From Bordetella parapertussis (GTDB taxonomy: Bacteria > Pseudomonadota > Gammaproteobacteria > Burkholderiales > SG8-41), in NCBI GenBank assembly GCA_945861275.1, contig CAMATZ010000009.1, forward strand, positions 1-64,000: a stretch of 64,000 nt of DNA, written 5' to 3'. Below, piece after piece: positions 8,971 through 17,389 of this stretch (position 1 is the stretch's first letter; every line of letters starts with the position of its first letter). The position numbers and the translations under genes were made by a program. The notes below the pieces were generated by a model. The model had not been told where the DNA came from. It made no database searches and saw nothing but the letters and a program-made list of their open reading frames with translations.

Positions 8971-10248
8971 TTATACCTGTGTCAAAATGTTGCGCGCGGG
9001 TTCAGGATACTTTTTGGCTTCTGCCATGCTCATCGGACGCACCTCGCTGAAGTACATCCACATCAATGACACCCACACGATGCCGAACATCAGCATGAAC
9101 GCAGAGGAGCGCACGCCTGTCAGGTCCACCAGCGCGCCGAACAGGATGGGCAGAATGAAACCGCCCATGCCGCCCGCAAGCCCTACGACACCCGACACCA
9201 CACCAATGTTTTGGGGATAGTCGTCGGAGATGTACTTGAACACCGAGGCTTTGCCGATGGCAAAGGCGATACCCATGGTGAACATGAGGATGGTGAACAT
9301 CGTCGGGTTGAGACCGATATGAAATGTCTTCGGCCCGGACACGGTATGTATGGTGAAGTCCGTCTGCGGATAGGACAAAAAGAACAGGCACACCAGCCCC
9401 ACCCACAACACCCACCAGGTGACCACGTGCGCGCCGTACTTGTCGGAAATCCATCCACCCACTGCGCGCAACACACCGCCGGGAATACTAAATCCGGCGG
9501 CAAGCAACGCCGCTATCCTGATGTCAAAACCGTATTCGGTGATGTAGTACTTGGTCATCCACAGCGACAACGCGACGTAGCCGCCGAAGACGATAGAGTA
9601 ATACTGGCTGTAACGCCACACCACCGGGTCCTTCAGCGCCATCAACTGCTCTTTAACCGTTACCTCGGCAGAAGCAGCCGTGTGTGTCTCGTCAGTGAAG
9701 GTAAAAATCCAGAACAGCACAGCGGTAATCAGCATCACCACGGCGTAAACCTTGGGCACCATTGCCCAGCCGTAAGCCACGACGATGGAGGGGGCAACGA
9801 GCTTGGTCACTGCTGCCCCCGTATTGCCCATGCCGAAAATGCCCATAGCGAAGCCCTGCTGGTTGCGCGGGAACCAGCGTGCGCAATAAGCTATACCTAC
9901 GGTAAAAGAGCCGCCTGCCACACCCACGAACAGGCCGGTAACCAGAAAATGCCAGAACTGGGTTGCCCAGGAAATCATCCAGATCGGAATTACCGTGCAC
10001 AGCATCAGGATGAAAAACACGAGACGCCCACCGAAGCGGTCGGTCCACATGCCCAGTGGCAGACGTATCAATGAGCCGGTGAGCACGGGTGTTGCCACCA
10101 GAATGCCGAACTCGGTTTCATTGAGGCCAAGAGACTGCTTGATCGGGATGCCAATCACGGCGAACATCATCCACACCATGAAGCAAACCGTGAATGCGCT
10201 CGTGCTCGCCGTTACCACCGACCACTGCTTGTACGTCTGTGTAGCCAT
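8971..10248 (-). CDS. narK: Nitrate/nitrite MFS transporter, NarK1 type
   Basis: This 425-residue major-facilitator protein has 12 predicted membrane spans and the nitrate/nitrite porter signatures GVAGGSFTVGIAYCARWFP and GMGNTGAAVTK (about residues 100-135) and GLAGGMGGFILP near 350. The conserved Arg follows TGSLIRLPLGMWTDRFGGR. NarK1-type carriers are usually proton-nitrate symporters, paired here with a NarK2-type exchanger. The ATG at 10248 (MATQTYKQWSVV) was chosen because GGAAGGAC precedes it. The longer open frame runs into the promoter. Confidence 0.93.
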   Translation of the reverse strand: MATQTYKQWSVVTASTSAFTVCFMVWMMFAVIGIPIKQSLGLNETEFGILVATPVLTGSLIRLPLGMWTDRFGGRLVFFILMLCTVIPIWMISWATQFWHFLVTGLFVGVAGGSFTVGIAYCARWFPRNQQGFAMGIFGMGNTGAAVTKLVAPSIVVAYGWAMVPKVYAVVMLITAVLFWIFTFTDETHTAASAEVTVKEQLMALKDPVVWRYSQYYSIVFGGYVALSLWMTKYYITEYGFDIRIAALLAAGFSIPGGVLRAVGGWISDKYGAHVVTWWVLWVGLVCLFFLSYPQTDFTIHTVSGPKTFHIGLNPTMFTILMFTMGIAFAIGKASVFKYISDDYPQNIGVVSGVVGLAGGMGGFILPILFGALVDLTGVRSSAFMLMFGIVWVSLMWMYFSEVRPMSMAEAKKYPEPARNILTQV

Positions 10249-10280
10249 CACTTGTCCTTCCCGATTACGGCACGGGGACA

Positions 10281-10322
10281 AGTTTAGGGAACCGGCTTCC
10301 AACCCCGTTTGATCTAAATCAA
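10281..10322 (-). promoter_or_regulatory. FNR-type promoter of narK1-narK2
   Basis: A perfect dyad TTGATCTAAATCAA occupies 10309-10322. TAAACT at 10281-10286 is a plausible -10, putting the start near 10274 and the box at about -41. It is the only promoter signal upstream of the two transporters. Confidence 0.8.
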
Positions 10323-10351
10323 GCGAAGAGGGTTTTCCAATCTATCTTTAG

Positions 10352-10585
10352 CAGATCAACATTGGTGAAGTGGTGCGAAATTCCGAAGAAGACCTGGCCG
10401 TGGTCGAGTGCTTCGAAAAAAGCAATCTGAACTGCACCATTATCCCGGCCTGCACCTTGGTCAGCGTCCTGGAGCAGGCCTTGCGCGCATTTTTCGAGGT
10501 GCTCGACCGCCACACGCTGGCGGATTTGCTCGTGCATCAAGCGCAGTTGGCCAGACTATTGCACGACGCCAGCGCGCCGCCCTGA
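10352..10585 (+). pseudogene. nsrR: NsrR 3' remnant (Rrf2-family NO sensor, DNA-binding half missing)
   Basis: An in-frame stretch reading QINIGEVVRNSEEDLAVVECF, then NCTIIPACTL and a tail with LDRHTLADLLVHQ, matches the C-terminal half of NsrR. It keeps three cysteines (ECF, NCT, PAC) at the spacing of the [Fe-S] ligands. A TAG stop at 10349-10351 precedes it in the same frame, and no start or winged-helix DNA-binding domain is present. It is therefore a 5'-truncated relic of about 77 codons ending in TGA at 10583-10585. The stretch 10586-10740 after it holds no gene I can support. Confidence 0.8.
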
Positions 10586-10740
10586 AATTGCCCTGGCCGT
10601 CCTGCCGGTTGCCGTTGCGCGAACCAAACACTCCGGCCCAGGCCATCAGCAACGCCACAAGATTTACCATGAATGCGGCAAGCGGCGCTCGTGCGGGCAG
10701 GACGAGACGCGCTGCCAGCGGCGTGCCGAATGCGCCCGGC

Positions 10741-11595
10741 TTACGCTGCCTTGCGCATCGCTCCCAGCTGCCGCGCGATGAAAGCCTTGAGGATTTCGTG
10801 AGCACGGTCGGTTTGCGGACCCGGATCTGCGATCCATTGGTGTTCGCAATCCTTGAAGATCTCGAGCTCGCACTCGCCGCCGGCTGCGCGATAGGCCTTG
10901 GCGAATTTCTCCTGGATCTGCCACGGCACGTTGGAATCAAGCTCGCCCTGCATGATCAGCAGCGGCGGCAGCGTGACCTTTTCGCCGCGCTCGAGTATCA
11001 GCGCCGGATTGCCCTCGATTATCGATTCCCACGGATCGAAGTACATCTTGCTCTTCTTCACCATCTCGGCACGGTTGGTGTTGACCATGTGCTCGTAGCG
11101 GGCATGGCAGTCGCTGATCGGCGAGCGCGTGGCAACATAGGCCACGGTGGCGTCGGCGTTCGACCCCTCGACGGCAATCGCGTTGTAGCGCGGATCGCGC
11201 GGGCGCATCGCCAGCAGTTCCGCGACATGGCCGCCGCTCGAGCTGCCGAGTATGCCGAGGTTCGTGGGGTCGCCTTTCCATTCACGCGCTTTCGACTTGA
11301 GCCAGCGCACGCCATAGCTCGCATCCTGCACTGACCCCGGGTACGGCGCTTCGGGGGAGTTCCTCATGTCGATGGCGACAACCAGTACGCCGCTTCTGGC
11401 CACTGCCTCGTCCATCGGCACATTCGCGAACCGGTCCTTGTCGTGCCAGGCGCCACCGTGCACGTCCAGCAACACCGGGAACGGGCCGGCGCCCTGGGGT
11501 TGATAGACGCGCGCCATCAGCGTGCGCGTCGGGACTTTGCGGAACTCAACGTCCCAGACTTTGATCTCGTAGTTGGCGGCGGGGTTGTAGCTCAT
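10741..11595 (-). CDS. Alpha/beta hydrolase (esterase/BD-FAE-like)
   Basis: This is a probably cytoplasmic serine hydrolase of 284 residues with no signal peptide. It has an HGGAW oxyanion-hole motif (about residue 48), the nucleophile elbow GSSSGG near 120, a late Asp in QGELDSNVPW and a His in DCEHQW near 260. Together these form a complete catalytic triad of the hormone-sensitive-lipase/BD-FAE type. The substrate cannot be read from sequence. The start at 11595 is supported by GAGAGGAG upstream. The gene stands alone and shows no FNR-type box. Confidence 0.82.
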   Translation of the reverse strand: MSYNPAANYEIKVWDVEFRKVPTRTLMARVYQPQGAGPFPVLLDVHGGAWHDKDRFANVPMDEAVARSGVLVVAIDMRNSPEAPYPGSVQDASYGVRWLKSKAREWKGDPTNLGILGSSSGGHVAELLAMRPRDPRYNAIAVEGSNADATVAYVATRSPISDCHARYEHMVNTNRAEMVKKSKMYFDPWESIIEGNPALILERGEKVTLPPLLIMQGELDSNVPWQIQEKFAKAYRAAGGECELEIFKDCEHQWIADPGPQTDRAHEILKAFIARQLGAMRKAA

Positions 11596-11788
11596 TGCTG
11601 TGCTCCTCTCGGGGGTATGGAAATTTAAAACACCAGTTTTCACCAAACGGCAATCTATCCCGCGACCGGCGTACAGTCAATCGCGGAAACTTTTGCTACC
11701 GTAACCTGCCCGTATGACAATAAGTCCGGTTCTGAAAAATTCGAGACCTATGATCCATTCACCACGGGCTGTGCCGCAGCGCGCCGCT

Positions 11789-12781
11789 TCAGGCGCCGAA
11801 GGTAAAGCGGCTGCCGACGTTGGAGTACACCAGTTTTTCAGGCATGCGCTCGCGCATCATCGCGATAAACGGTGCGCCGGTACAGTGCATCGGAACAATC
11901 ACATCAGGATTCAGTGCTTCGAGTTCGCGCAGGCTGTGCTGCAAATAATCCGGCGACGCGAGGCCCAGATGAAAGCCGCCAACGACGGCATGAACCTTGT
12001 CCACATTGGCGGCGTTCATTGCGCTCCTGACGGTGTTGATGATGCCGGTGTGTCCGCATGACGAAATGACGACCAGGCCGCGGCCCTTGACGATATAGCA
12101 GGTGGCGTGCTCGTCCTCATGCTGATCGCGCACGAGTTTGCCGCTGCGCTCGGCCTCACTGTAATGGTCGTCCTGAACCAGCGAGCCGCCAGTCACCACC
12201 TCAAATGACTTGCGCTCGATATAGCCTGAGGTAAAGGCGCCATCGAGTGAGTGCGGGGTTTGGCAGCAGACGGTGGCAACGTTCTGCGCCCGCAGCGAAG
12301 CCATGTTAATTGCGCCCCACGACATCACCTCGCCGTCTTTTTCCTTGATCCATTTCTCGCGAAATACCGTCTCGCCGCCGACATACAGCGCCAGATCATT
12401 GCGCATCCGGCTGCGATGCTGCAATACAAAGCCGTCGAGGCCGCCGAAGTGATCGCGATGACCGTGGCTGAGAATCAAACCATTGATCGCCGCCGGATTG
12501 ATGTCGAGCAGATCGAAATTCCGGTTGAGAATCTCCGGCGTGTAGCCGAAGTCGAGCAGGTACTGCGACCTGGCGCCCGCCTGAACCGCGCTCAGGTGCA
12601 GCGACAATCCCCACTCGGCAGCCAGCGTCGACATGTGACGCCCCGGAACCCGGCCCATATGCTCGATGCCAACGCGAGGATGGGTGGCCTTGGGCAGGAA
12701 ACGCTCGTATTGCGAATCGACCACCACACGCACAGATAATTCATCCACTACCGGCGCTTTGAAGGGCATCATGGTTTCCAT
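11789..12781 (-). CDS. MBL-fold metallohydrolase, COG1237-like
   Basis: This 330-residue cytoplasmic protein contains LSHGHRDHFGGLDGF (metal-binding HxHxDH near residue 105), a later SSCGHTG segment and a C-terminal PMHCTG motif. These are features of the COG1237 branch that includes the methanopterin-related RFA-P synthase homologues and many uncharacterised bacterial proteins. The ATG at 12781 follows AAGGATA, and the alternative upstream start adds 12 residues. Substrate unknown. The convergent or downstream neighbours give no pathway. Confidence 0.8.
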   Translation of the reverse strand: METMMPFKAPVVDELSVRVVVDSQYERFLPKATHPRVGIEHMGRVPGRHMSTLAAEWGLSLHLSAVQAGARSQYLLDFGYTPEILNRNFDLLDINPAAINGLILSHGHRDHFGGLDGFVLQHRSRMRNDLALYVGGETVFREKWIKEKDGEVMSWGAINMASLRAQNVATVCCQTPHSLDGAFTSGYIERKSFEVVTGGSLVQDDHYSEAERSGKLVRDQHEDEHATCYIVKGRGLVVISSCGHTGIINTVRSAMNAANVDKVHAVVGGFHLGLASPDYLQHSLRELEALNPDVIVPMHCTGAPFIAMMRERMPEKLVYSNVGSRFTFGA

Positions 12782-12887
12782 ACAGCTATCCTTTTCTGAG
12801 TGTGGCGGTGCATCCAAACCCAGAATACAGGATTTTTAAACACCCTATTTGCCGTGGGTGCAGTGGCGAAGTTTATGGTGATCGTCT

Positions 12888-13628
12888 CTACCGGTCTGTC
12901 TTCGTCGCTGGCGTGACTGAATACACTGGCGCTTGCGGATCAGCGGCCACATTGAGATGCACGCCGTGGATGACACCATAGAGTCCTGCCGCTGCGACGA
13001 AAGCGGCGGCCACCCACCGCGCGCCACGTAATTTTAATAACGGTTGCAAACGCCGGACCATACCGCTCATCAACAGCATGTTCGGCAAGGTACCCAAGCC
13101 AAAGGCGAGCATCACGACAGCGCCCTGCAGTGGCCGGCCGGTACTCAGAGCCAACAACAAAGCGGCATACACCATGCCACAAGGCAGCCATCCCCACAGC
13201 ACCCCAAGGCCAAACGCTTTCGATGCACTATCGACGGGCAGCATGCGGCGCGTAAACGGTTCCACCTGGCGCCACAGCACGATACCCGCAGCTTCCAGAC
13301 CACGCATCAGTGGCGACAGGCCTGCCAGGTACAAGGCCATCACGCACAGGGTAATACCGGCCACCAGCATGAACACCTGCTGCACGGGAATCGATCCGCG
13401 CAACAGCAAACCCGCGTGCCCCACGGCACCCGCCAGCGCGCCTGCAAAAGCGTAGCTTAAAATTCGCCCCGCGTTATACGCCAGCGTAAACTTCCAGCGG
13501 CTACCGCCCCTTGCCTTGCCGTCATGGGTGAGCATGCACACAATACCGCCGCACATCGCCGCGCAATGTACGCCGCCCGTCAAACCTGCAACAAAGGCGG
13601 CCAGCGCCAGCGATTCGAGCCAGCCCAT
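12888..13628 (-). CDS. TauE/SafE-like membrane protein of the cbb3/hemN locus
   Basis: This 246-residue polytopic membrane protein has about six hydrophobic segments. It opens with LAAFVAGLTGGVHCAAMCGG, whose Cys/His pattern is typical of the SafE-like proteins next to cbb3 oxidase and hemN genes (COG2836). These are thought to aid copper handling or cytochrome assembly. A further WLPCGMVYAALL segment keeps a Pro-Cys pair in mid-membrane. Its ATG at 13628 shares one base with the hemN stop (TGATG), so it is translationally coupled to hemN. Confidence 0.82.
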   Translation of the reverse strand: MGWLESLALAAFVAGLTGGVHCAAMCGGIVCMLTHDGKARGGSRWKFTLAYNAGRILSYAFAGALAGAVGHAGLLLRGSIPVQQVFMLVAGITLCVMALYLAGLSPLMRGLEAAGIVLWRQVEPFTRRMLPVDSASKAFGLGVLWGWLPCGMVYAALLLALSTGRPLQGAVVMLAFGLGTLPNMLLMSGMVRRLQPLLKLRGARWVAAAFVAAAGLYGVIHGVHLNVAADPQAPVYSVTPATKTDR

Positions 13629-15016
13629 CAGATGACGCGCGAGAACTTGCGCAGTTCCTGATCCTTGCGCAAATAGGTGTCGAACACCATGCACAGGTTG
13701 CGCACCAGCATGCGCCCCTTGGGGGTGACCGTTATCCAGTGCTCATCCAGTTCCACCAGCCCGGCCCGCGCCAGCGCCTCCAGTTCCTGTAACTCGCTCT
13801 TGAAATATTCATTAAAAACAAGTAGATACGATATTTCTATATTCTGCTTGGAGAGTGCAAAATCGCACATCAGGTGCTGGATCACGGCACGGCGCGCCAG
13901 ATCATCGGCGCTCAGTTCCATGCCGCGCGCAATCGGCAATTGCCCGCGGTCAATACTGTTGTAGTAGGCCGGTAGATCACGATGATTCTGGCAATAGATG
14001 GGGCCGATCTGCCCAATCGACGACACCCCCAATCCCAGTAGATCGCATTCCGCATGCGTCGAATAGCCCTGGAAATTGCGCTGCAAGCGCCCTTCGCGCT
14101 GCGCCACCGCCAAGGCATCGTCCGCACGCGCAAAATGATCCATGCCGATATAAACGTAACCTGCGGCGCCCAGGCGCTGCACCGCCAGGCCCAGCAGTTT
14201 GAGTTTGGTATCGGCGGTGGGCAAATCTTCCTCGCGGATACGCCGCTGCGGCGTGAAGCGCGCCGGCATATGCGCATAGTTGTAGATCGCAACGCGATCG
14301 GGATTTGCGGCAATCACACGCGCCAGCGTGCGGTTAAACGTCAGCGTATTTTGCTTCGGCAATCCATAAATCAGATCCACATTGACGGACTCGAACCCTT
14401 CGCTGTGCGCGGCCTCGATAATCGCCAGCGTTTGCGACTCGCTTTGCACGCGGTTGACCGCGCGCTGCACATCCGGGTCGAAATCCTGCACCCCGAGGCT
14501 GATACGATTAAAGCCCATCTTGCGCAGGGCCGCCACGCCGGAAACATCGACCGTGCGCGGATCGACCTCGATGGAATATTCACCATCCGCGGCGAAATCA
14601 AAGCGGGCGCGCAAGGCGTCGAAAAGACCAGCGAGCTGCTGCATGTCATAAAAAGTCGGTGTGCCACCGCCCCAGTGCATCTGCTCGACGCGCCGGTCGC
14701 TTCCAAACAAAGCGCTCTGCATCTCGATTTCCCGCAGAAGGTAATCAAGATAGCGCTGGCCCTTGTTATGGTCTTTGGTGGCAATCTTGTTGCACGCGCA
14801 GTAGAAACACAGCGTGCTGCAAAACGGCAAATGCACATACAGCGACAGCGCGCGCCGCACGCCACCAATATTGCGCCTGGCCACCCAGCATCTGTAGTCA
14901 TCGGGGCCGAACGTTGCGGCAAAACGATCGGCCGTGGGATACGAGGTGTAGCGCGGACCATTACGATCCAGCCTGCGTATCAAATCTGGGTCGAATTCAA
15001 ACGGCGTATGCAGCAT
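13628..15016 (-). CDS. hemN: Oxygen-independent coproporphyrinogen III oxidase HemN
   Basis: This radical-SAM enzyme oxidatively decarboxylates coproporphyrinogen III to protoporphyrinogen IX without oxygen, supplying heme for Nar and cbb3 enzymes. The 462 residues contain PRYTSYPTADRF near the N-terminus, the cluster motif CSTLCFYCACNK (about 62-73), HWGGGTPTF (about 115) and the HemN C-terminal domain. The ATG at 15016 (MLHTPFEFDPDL) with GGAG upstream is preferred to a TTG 12 bp earlier. A perfect FNR-type box stands upstream. Confidence 0.96.
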   Translation of the reverse strand: MLHTPFEFDPDLIRRLDRNGPRYTSYPTADRFAATFGPDDYRCWVARRNIGGVRRALSLYVHLPFCSTLCFYCACNKIATKDHNKGQRYLDYLLREIEMQSALFGSDRRVEQMHWGGGTPTFYDMQQLAGLFDALRARFDFAADGEYSIEVDPRTVDVSGVAALRKMGFNRISLGVQDFDPDVQRAVNRVQSESQTLAIIEAAHSEGFESVNVDLIYGLPKQNTLTFNRTLARVIAANPDRVAIYNYAHMPARFTPQRRIREEDLPTADTKLKLLGLAVQRLGAAGYVYIGMDHFARADDALAVAQREGRLQRNFQGYSTHAECDLLGLGVSSIGQIGPIYCQNHRDLPAYYNSIDRGQLPIARGMELSADDLARRAVIQHLMCDFALSKQNIEISYLLVFNEYFKSELQELEALARAGLVELDEHWITVTPKGRMLVRNLCMVFDTYLRKDQELRKFSRVI

Positions 15017-15061
15017 CGGAAACTCCAATCGCTGGGGACAGCGCTGTGGTGAGCGGATGCA

Positions 15062-15101
15062 GTATTACATCGCAGCCGCAGCCTGCTTTGATCCACATCA
15101 A
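15062..15101 (-). promoter_or_regulatory. FNR-type promoter of hemN
   Basis: TTGATCCACATCAA at 15088-15101 is a perfect dyad. TAATAC at 15062-15067 is a candidate -10 about 20 bp further toward hemN. The dyad includes the TGA stop codon of the preceding small membrane-protein gene. Confidence 0.78.
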
Positions 15102-15406
15102 GGACGCTGTGAGAGCTTCTCCGCCAGCCCGGCCCTGGGACAACCCGCAGGCCGATCACCAGGCTGTAGCGGGCACAGCCCGTTGATCGCTTCGGCGTCA
15201 CGCTGCAAAAAACAGGTTAGCGCACTGGAGGCTGCCGCGAAACACCAGAACATGAAAAACCCCAGGGTATAGACCGCGGTGCGGCTTAAATCCACAGCAT
15301 TACCCAGCACATGGAGATCCATTGGATCAAACAGCGTGAAAAAAATCCCTTCCGCCATGCCGCCCACCAGAAACGACGGCCACAGTATCCACATCGCACG
15401 TCTCAT
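15098..15406 (-). CDS. Small membrane protein at the end of the cco operon
   Basis: This 102-residue protein has two or three hydrophobic segments (ILWPSFLVGGMAEGIFFTLF and TLGFFMFWCFAAASSALTCFL) and a short Pro/Gly-rich tail. I do not recognise a named family. Similar small hydrophobic proteins are common between ccoH and hemN in betaproteobacteria. A strong AGGAGG precedes the ATG, 18 bp after ccoH, so it is genuinely translated and probably assists cbb3 assembly or function. Its stop codon lies inside the FNR-type box of hemN. Confidence 0.75.
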   Translation of the reverse strand: MRRAMWILWPSFLVGGMAEGIFFTLFDPMDLHVLGNAVDLSRTAVYTLGFFMFWCFAAASSALTCFLQRDAEAINGLCPLQPGDRPAGCPRAGLAEKLSQRP

Positions 15407-15424
15407 GGCACACCTCCTCGACTG

Positions 15425-15931
15425 TTAGCGTGGCGCCAGTTCAATAACCGTACGCTCCGGCACCACCATATCGCCGACCAGACGCCAGCTGCGCCTGGTG
15501 TCTTCCAGCGTCACCTGCCAGCGTCCTCGGGTGAGCGGTGGAAATGCGGCCGCGTACGCGTGATCGCTCTCGCGGCGCGTCAGCGGCAGCACTCTATCCA
15601 GCGACGGGCGTCCCGCATGCGCAACCCGCAATAACAACGGGCCGGACACCGGCGCACCGTCCTCAAAGGTCACCTCGACACCGCTGAAATCCGCTGTGAA
15701 CGTTATGCGCGCACGATGGCCGAGCTGCCGCGCCAGCGCATCCCGCGACAGCATTTGATTGATCGCCAGGCCGCGCTTGTAGTAATCGTCGGCAACCAGG
15801 CCGTCGTTGGTGACCACCGCCAGATACGTGGTGAAAACGCCCGCCACTATCACCGCCGCCGGCCCGGCCATCAGTAACCACGGCCACGGTTCGCGATACC
15901 AGTGTTTTGATGCGGCAGTTTGCGTAAGCAT
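15425..15931 (-). CDS. ccoH: cbb3 oxidase assembly protein CcoH (FixH)
   Basis: CcoH is a bitopic membrane protein needed for stable assembly of cbb3-type cytochrome c oxidase. The 168 residues include one N-terminal membrane anchor (WLLMAGPAAVIVAGVFTTYLAV, about 19-40), then the family signature DDYYKRGLAINQ and a periplasmic beta-rich domain ending in PERTVIELAPR. It starts 6 bp after ccoG in the cco operon. Confidence 0.92.
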   Translation of the reverse strand: MLTQTAASKHWYREPWPWLLMAGPAAVIVAGVFTTYLAVVTNDGLVADDYYKRGLAINQMLSRDALARQLGHRARITFTADFSGVEVTFEDGAPVSGPLLLRVAHAGRPSLDRVLPLTRRESDHAYAAAFPPLTRGRWQVTLEDTRRSWRLVGDMVVPERTVIELAPR

Positions 15932-15937
15932 AAATCT

Positions 15938-17389
15938 CTACTGGATATAGAACCGCGATTTTTCGTCAGCCCGCAGCGACGGCCGCTCCACGTCTTCGAC
16001 GTGAAACATGATGTTGTGCGAACCGGGCTTGATGCCCGCCGGATCGACCGCCAGGGTCACAGCAATCGACTGTGTGGTTGCGCCCGCGACCGCCACCGGC
16101 ACGAAGGGCGTTACCCGAATACCGCTGAGTCCCGACGCTTTGATCACATAACGATGCGCACGCTCATCGGTATTCATGATTTGCAGACGGTAAATGTTTT
16201 CGATCCTGCCATCGCGGGTTTCCCGCATCAGTGCCGCGCGATCGCGGATGACATCCACTTTGAGCGGGTTACGCAGCACCAAGGCAGCCAACAGCGCGCA
16301 GCTGATAACGGCAAGCAACGCGATGTAGACCAGCACCCGCGGACGCAGCACCCGCTGCATCATCTGCGCGGGCGTCAGGCCCTGTGTGAGCGCGTTTTCG
16401 GTGGCATAACGAATCAGGCCGCGCGCGTAGCCCATCTTGTCCATCACCTGATTACAACCGTCGATGCACGCCGCGCAGCCGATGCACTCATATTGCAGCC
16501 CGCGGCGTATATCGATGCCGGTGGGACACACCTGCACGCAAATGCTGCAATCCACACAGGCGCCCAATCCCCGGGCCTGGTAGTCCGCGCTCCTGCCGCG
16601 TGATCCGCGCGGCTCGCCGCGTTGCGCATCGTAGGTGATTACCAGCGTGTCTGCGTCAAACATGGCGCTTTGAAAGCGCGCATACGGACACAGGTACTTG
16701 CATACCTGTTCGCGCATCCAGCCGGCGTTGCCGTACGTCGCAAAGCCGTAAAACAGTATCCAGAATGTTTCCCATGGCCCCACGCTCCAACTCGCCAACT
16801 CGCCGAGCAGGGTTTTGATCGGCGTGAAGTAGCCCACGAACGTGAAGCCGGTCCAAAACCCGATGGCGATCCACAGTGCATGCTTGAGTGCCTTGCGCCC
16901 CGCCTTATTCGCGCTCAGCGATTCCCCGTCGCGCTTCATGCGCTGCGCACGATCTCCCTCCACCTTGCGCTCGATCCACATGAAAATTTCGGTATAGACC
17001 GTTTGCGGACAGGCGTAACCGCAGAACAAGCGCCCGCCCACCGCGGTAAACAGAAACAGCGACAGCGCGGAAATCACCAGCAGGCCTGTCAGAAAAATAA
17101 AATCCTGGGGCCAGAACACGACGCCGAAAATGTAGAACTTGCGGGCGGCCAGATCAAACAGCACCGCCGGCCGCGCATTCCAGGTCAGCCACGGCAGCCC
17201 GTAAAACAACAGTTGGGTGGCAAGCACCAGTGCCATACGCCAGCGCGCAAACCACCCCTGCACAGCACGCGGGTAGATTTTCTCGCGCACTTCGTAGAGG
17301 GAAGATTCAACATCGTTCCCCGCGGCCGCGTTAAGCCCATTCAGCGGTGCGGCAGGCGCGGCTTGGCTCATGGCATGCCGTGCGTTCAC
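15938..17389 (-). CDS. ccoG: cbb3 oxidase accessory protein CcoG (FixG/RdxA)
   Basis: CcoG is a polytopic iron-sulfur membrane protein implicated in copper reduction for cbb3 maturation. It carries several membrane spans, GYACPQTVYTEIFMWIE (about residue 125), the ferredoxin pair CVDCSICVQVCPTGID and CIGCAACIDGCNQVMDK (about 270-310), and an Ig-like FixG C-terminal domain. The frame opens with GTG at 17389 immediately after the ccoP stop. An in-frame ATG at 17371 (MSQAAPAAPL) is an equally possible start, and neither has a clear ribosome site. Confidence 0.94.
   Translation of the reverse strand: MNARHAMSQAAPAAPLNGLNAAAGNDVESSLYEVREKIYPRAVQGWFARWRMALVLATQLLFYGLPWLTWNARPAVLFDLAARKFYIFGVVFWPQDFIFLTGLLVISALSLFLFTAVGGRLFCGYACPQTVYTEIFMWIERKVEGDRAQRMKRDGESLSANKAGRKALKHALWIAIGFWTGFTFVGYFTPIKTLLGELASWSVGPWETFWILFYGFATYGNAGWMREQVCKYLCPYARFQSAMFDADTLVITYDAQRGEPRGSRGRSADYQARGLGACVDCSICVQVCPTGIDIRRGLQYECIGCAACIDGCNQVMDKMGYARGLIRYATENALTQGLTPAQMMQRVLRPRVLVYIALLAVISCALLAALVLRNPLKVDVIRDRAALMRETRDGRIENIYRLQIMNTDERAHRYVIKASGLSGIRVTPFVPVAVAGATTQSIAVTLAVDPAGIKPGSHNIMFHVEDVERPSLRADEKSRFYIQ

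Noticed and set aside
10586-10740. Hydrophobic minus-strand stretch (LAAFMVNLVALLMAWAGVF) considered as an NnrS remnant next to nsrR
   Set aside because: Too short and without conserved residues; one membrane-like segment in GC-rich DNA is not sufficient.
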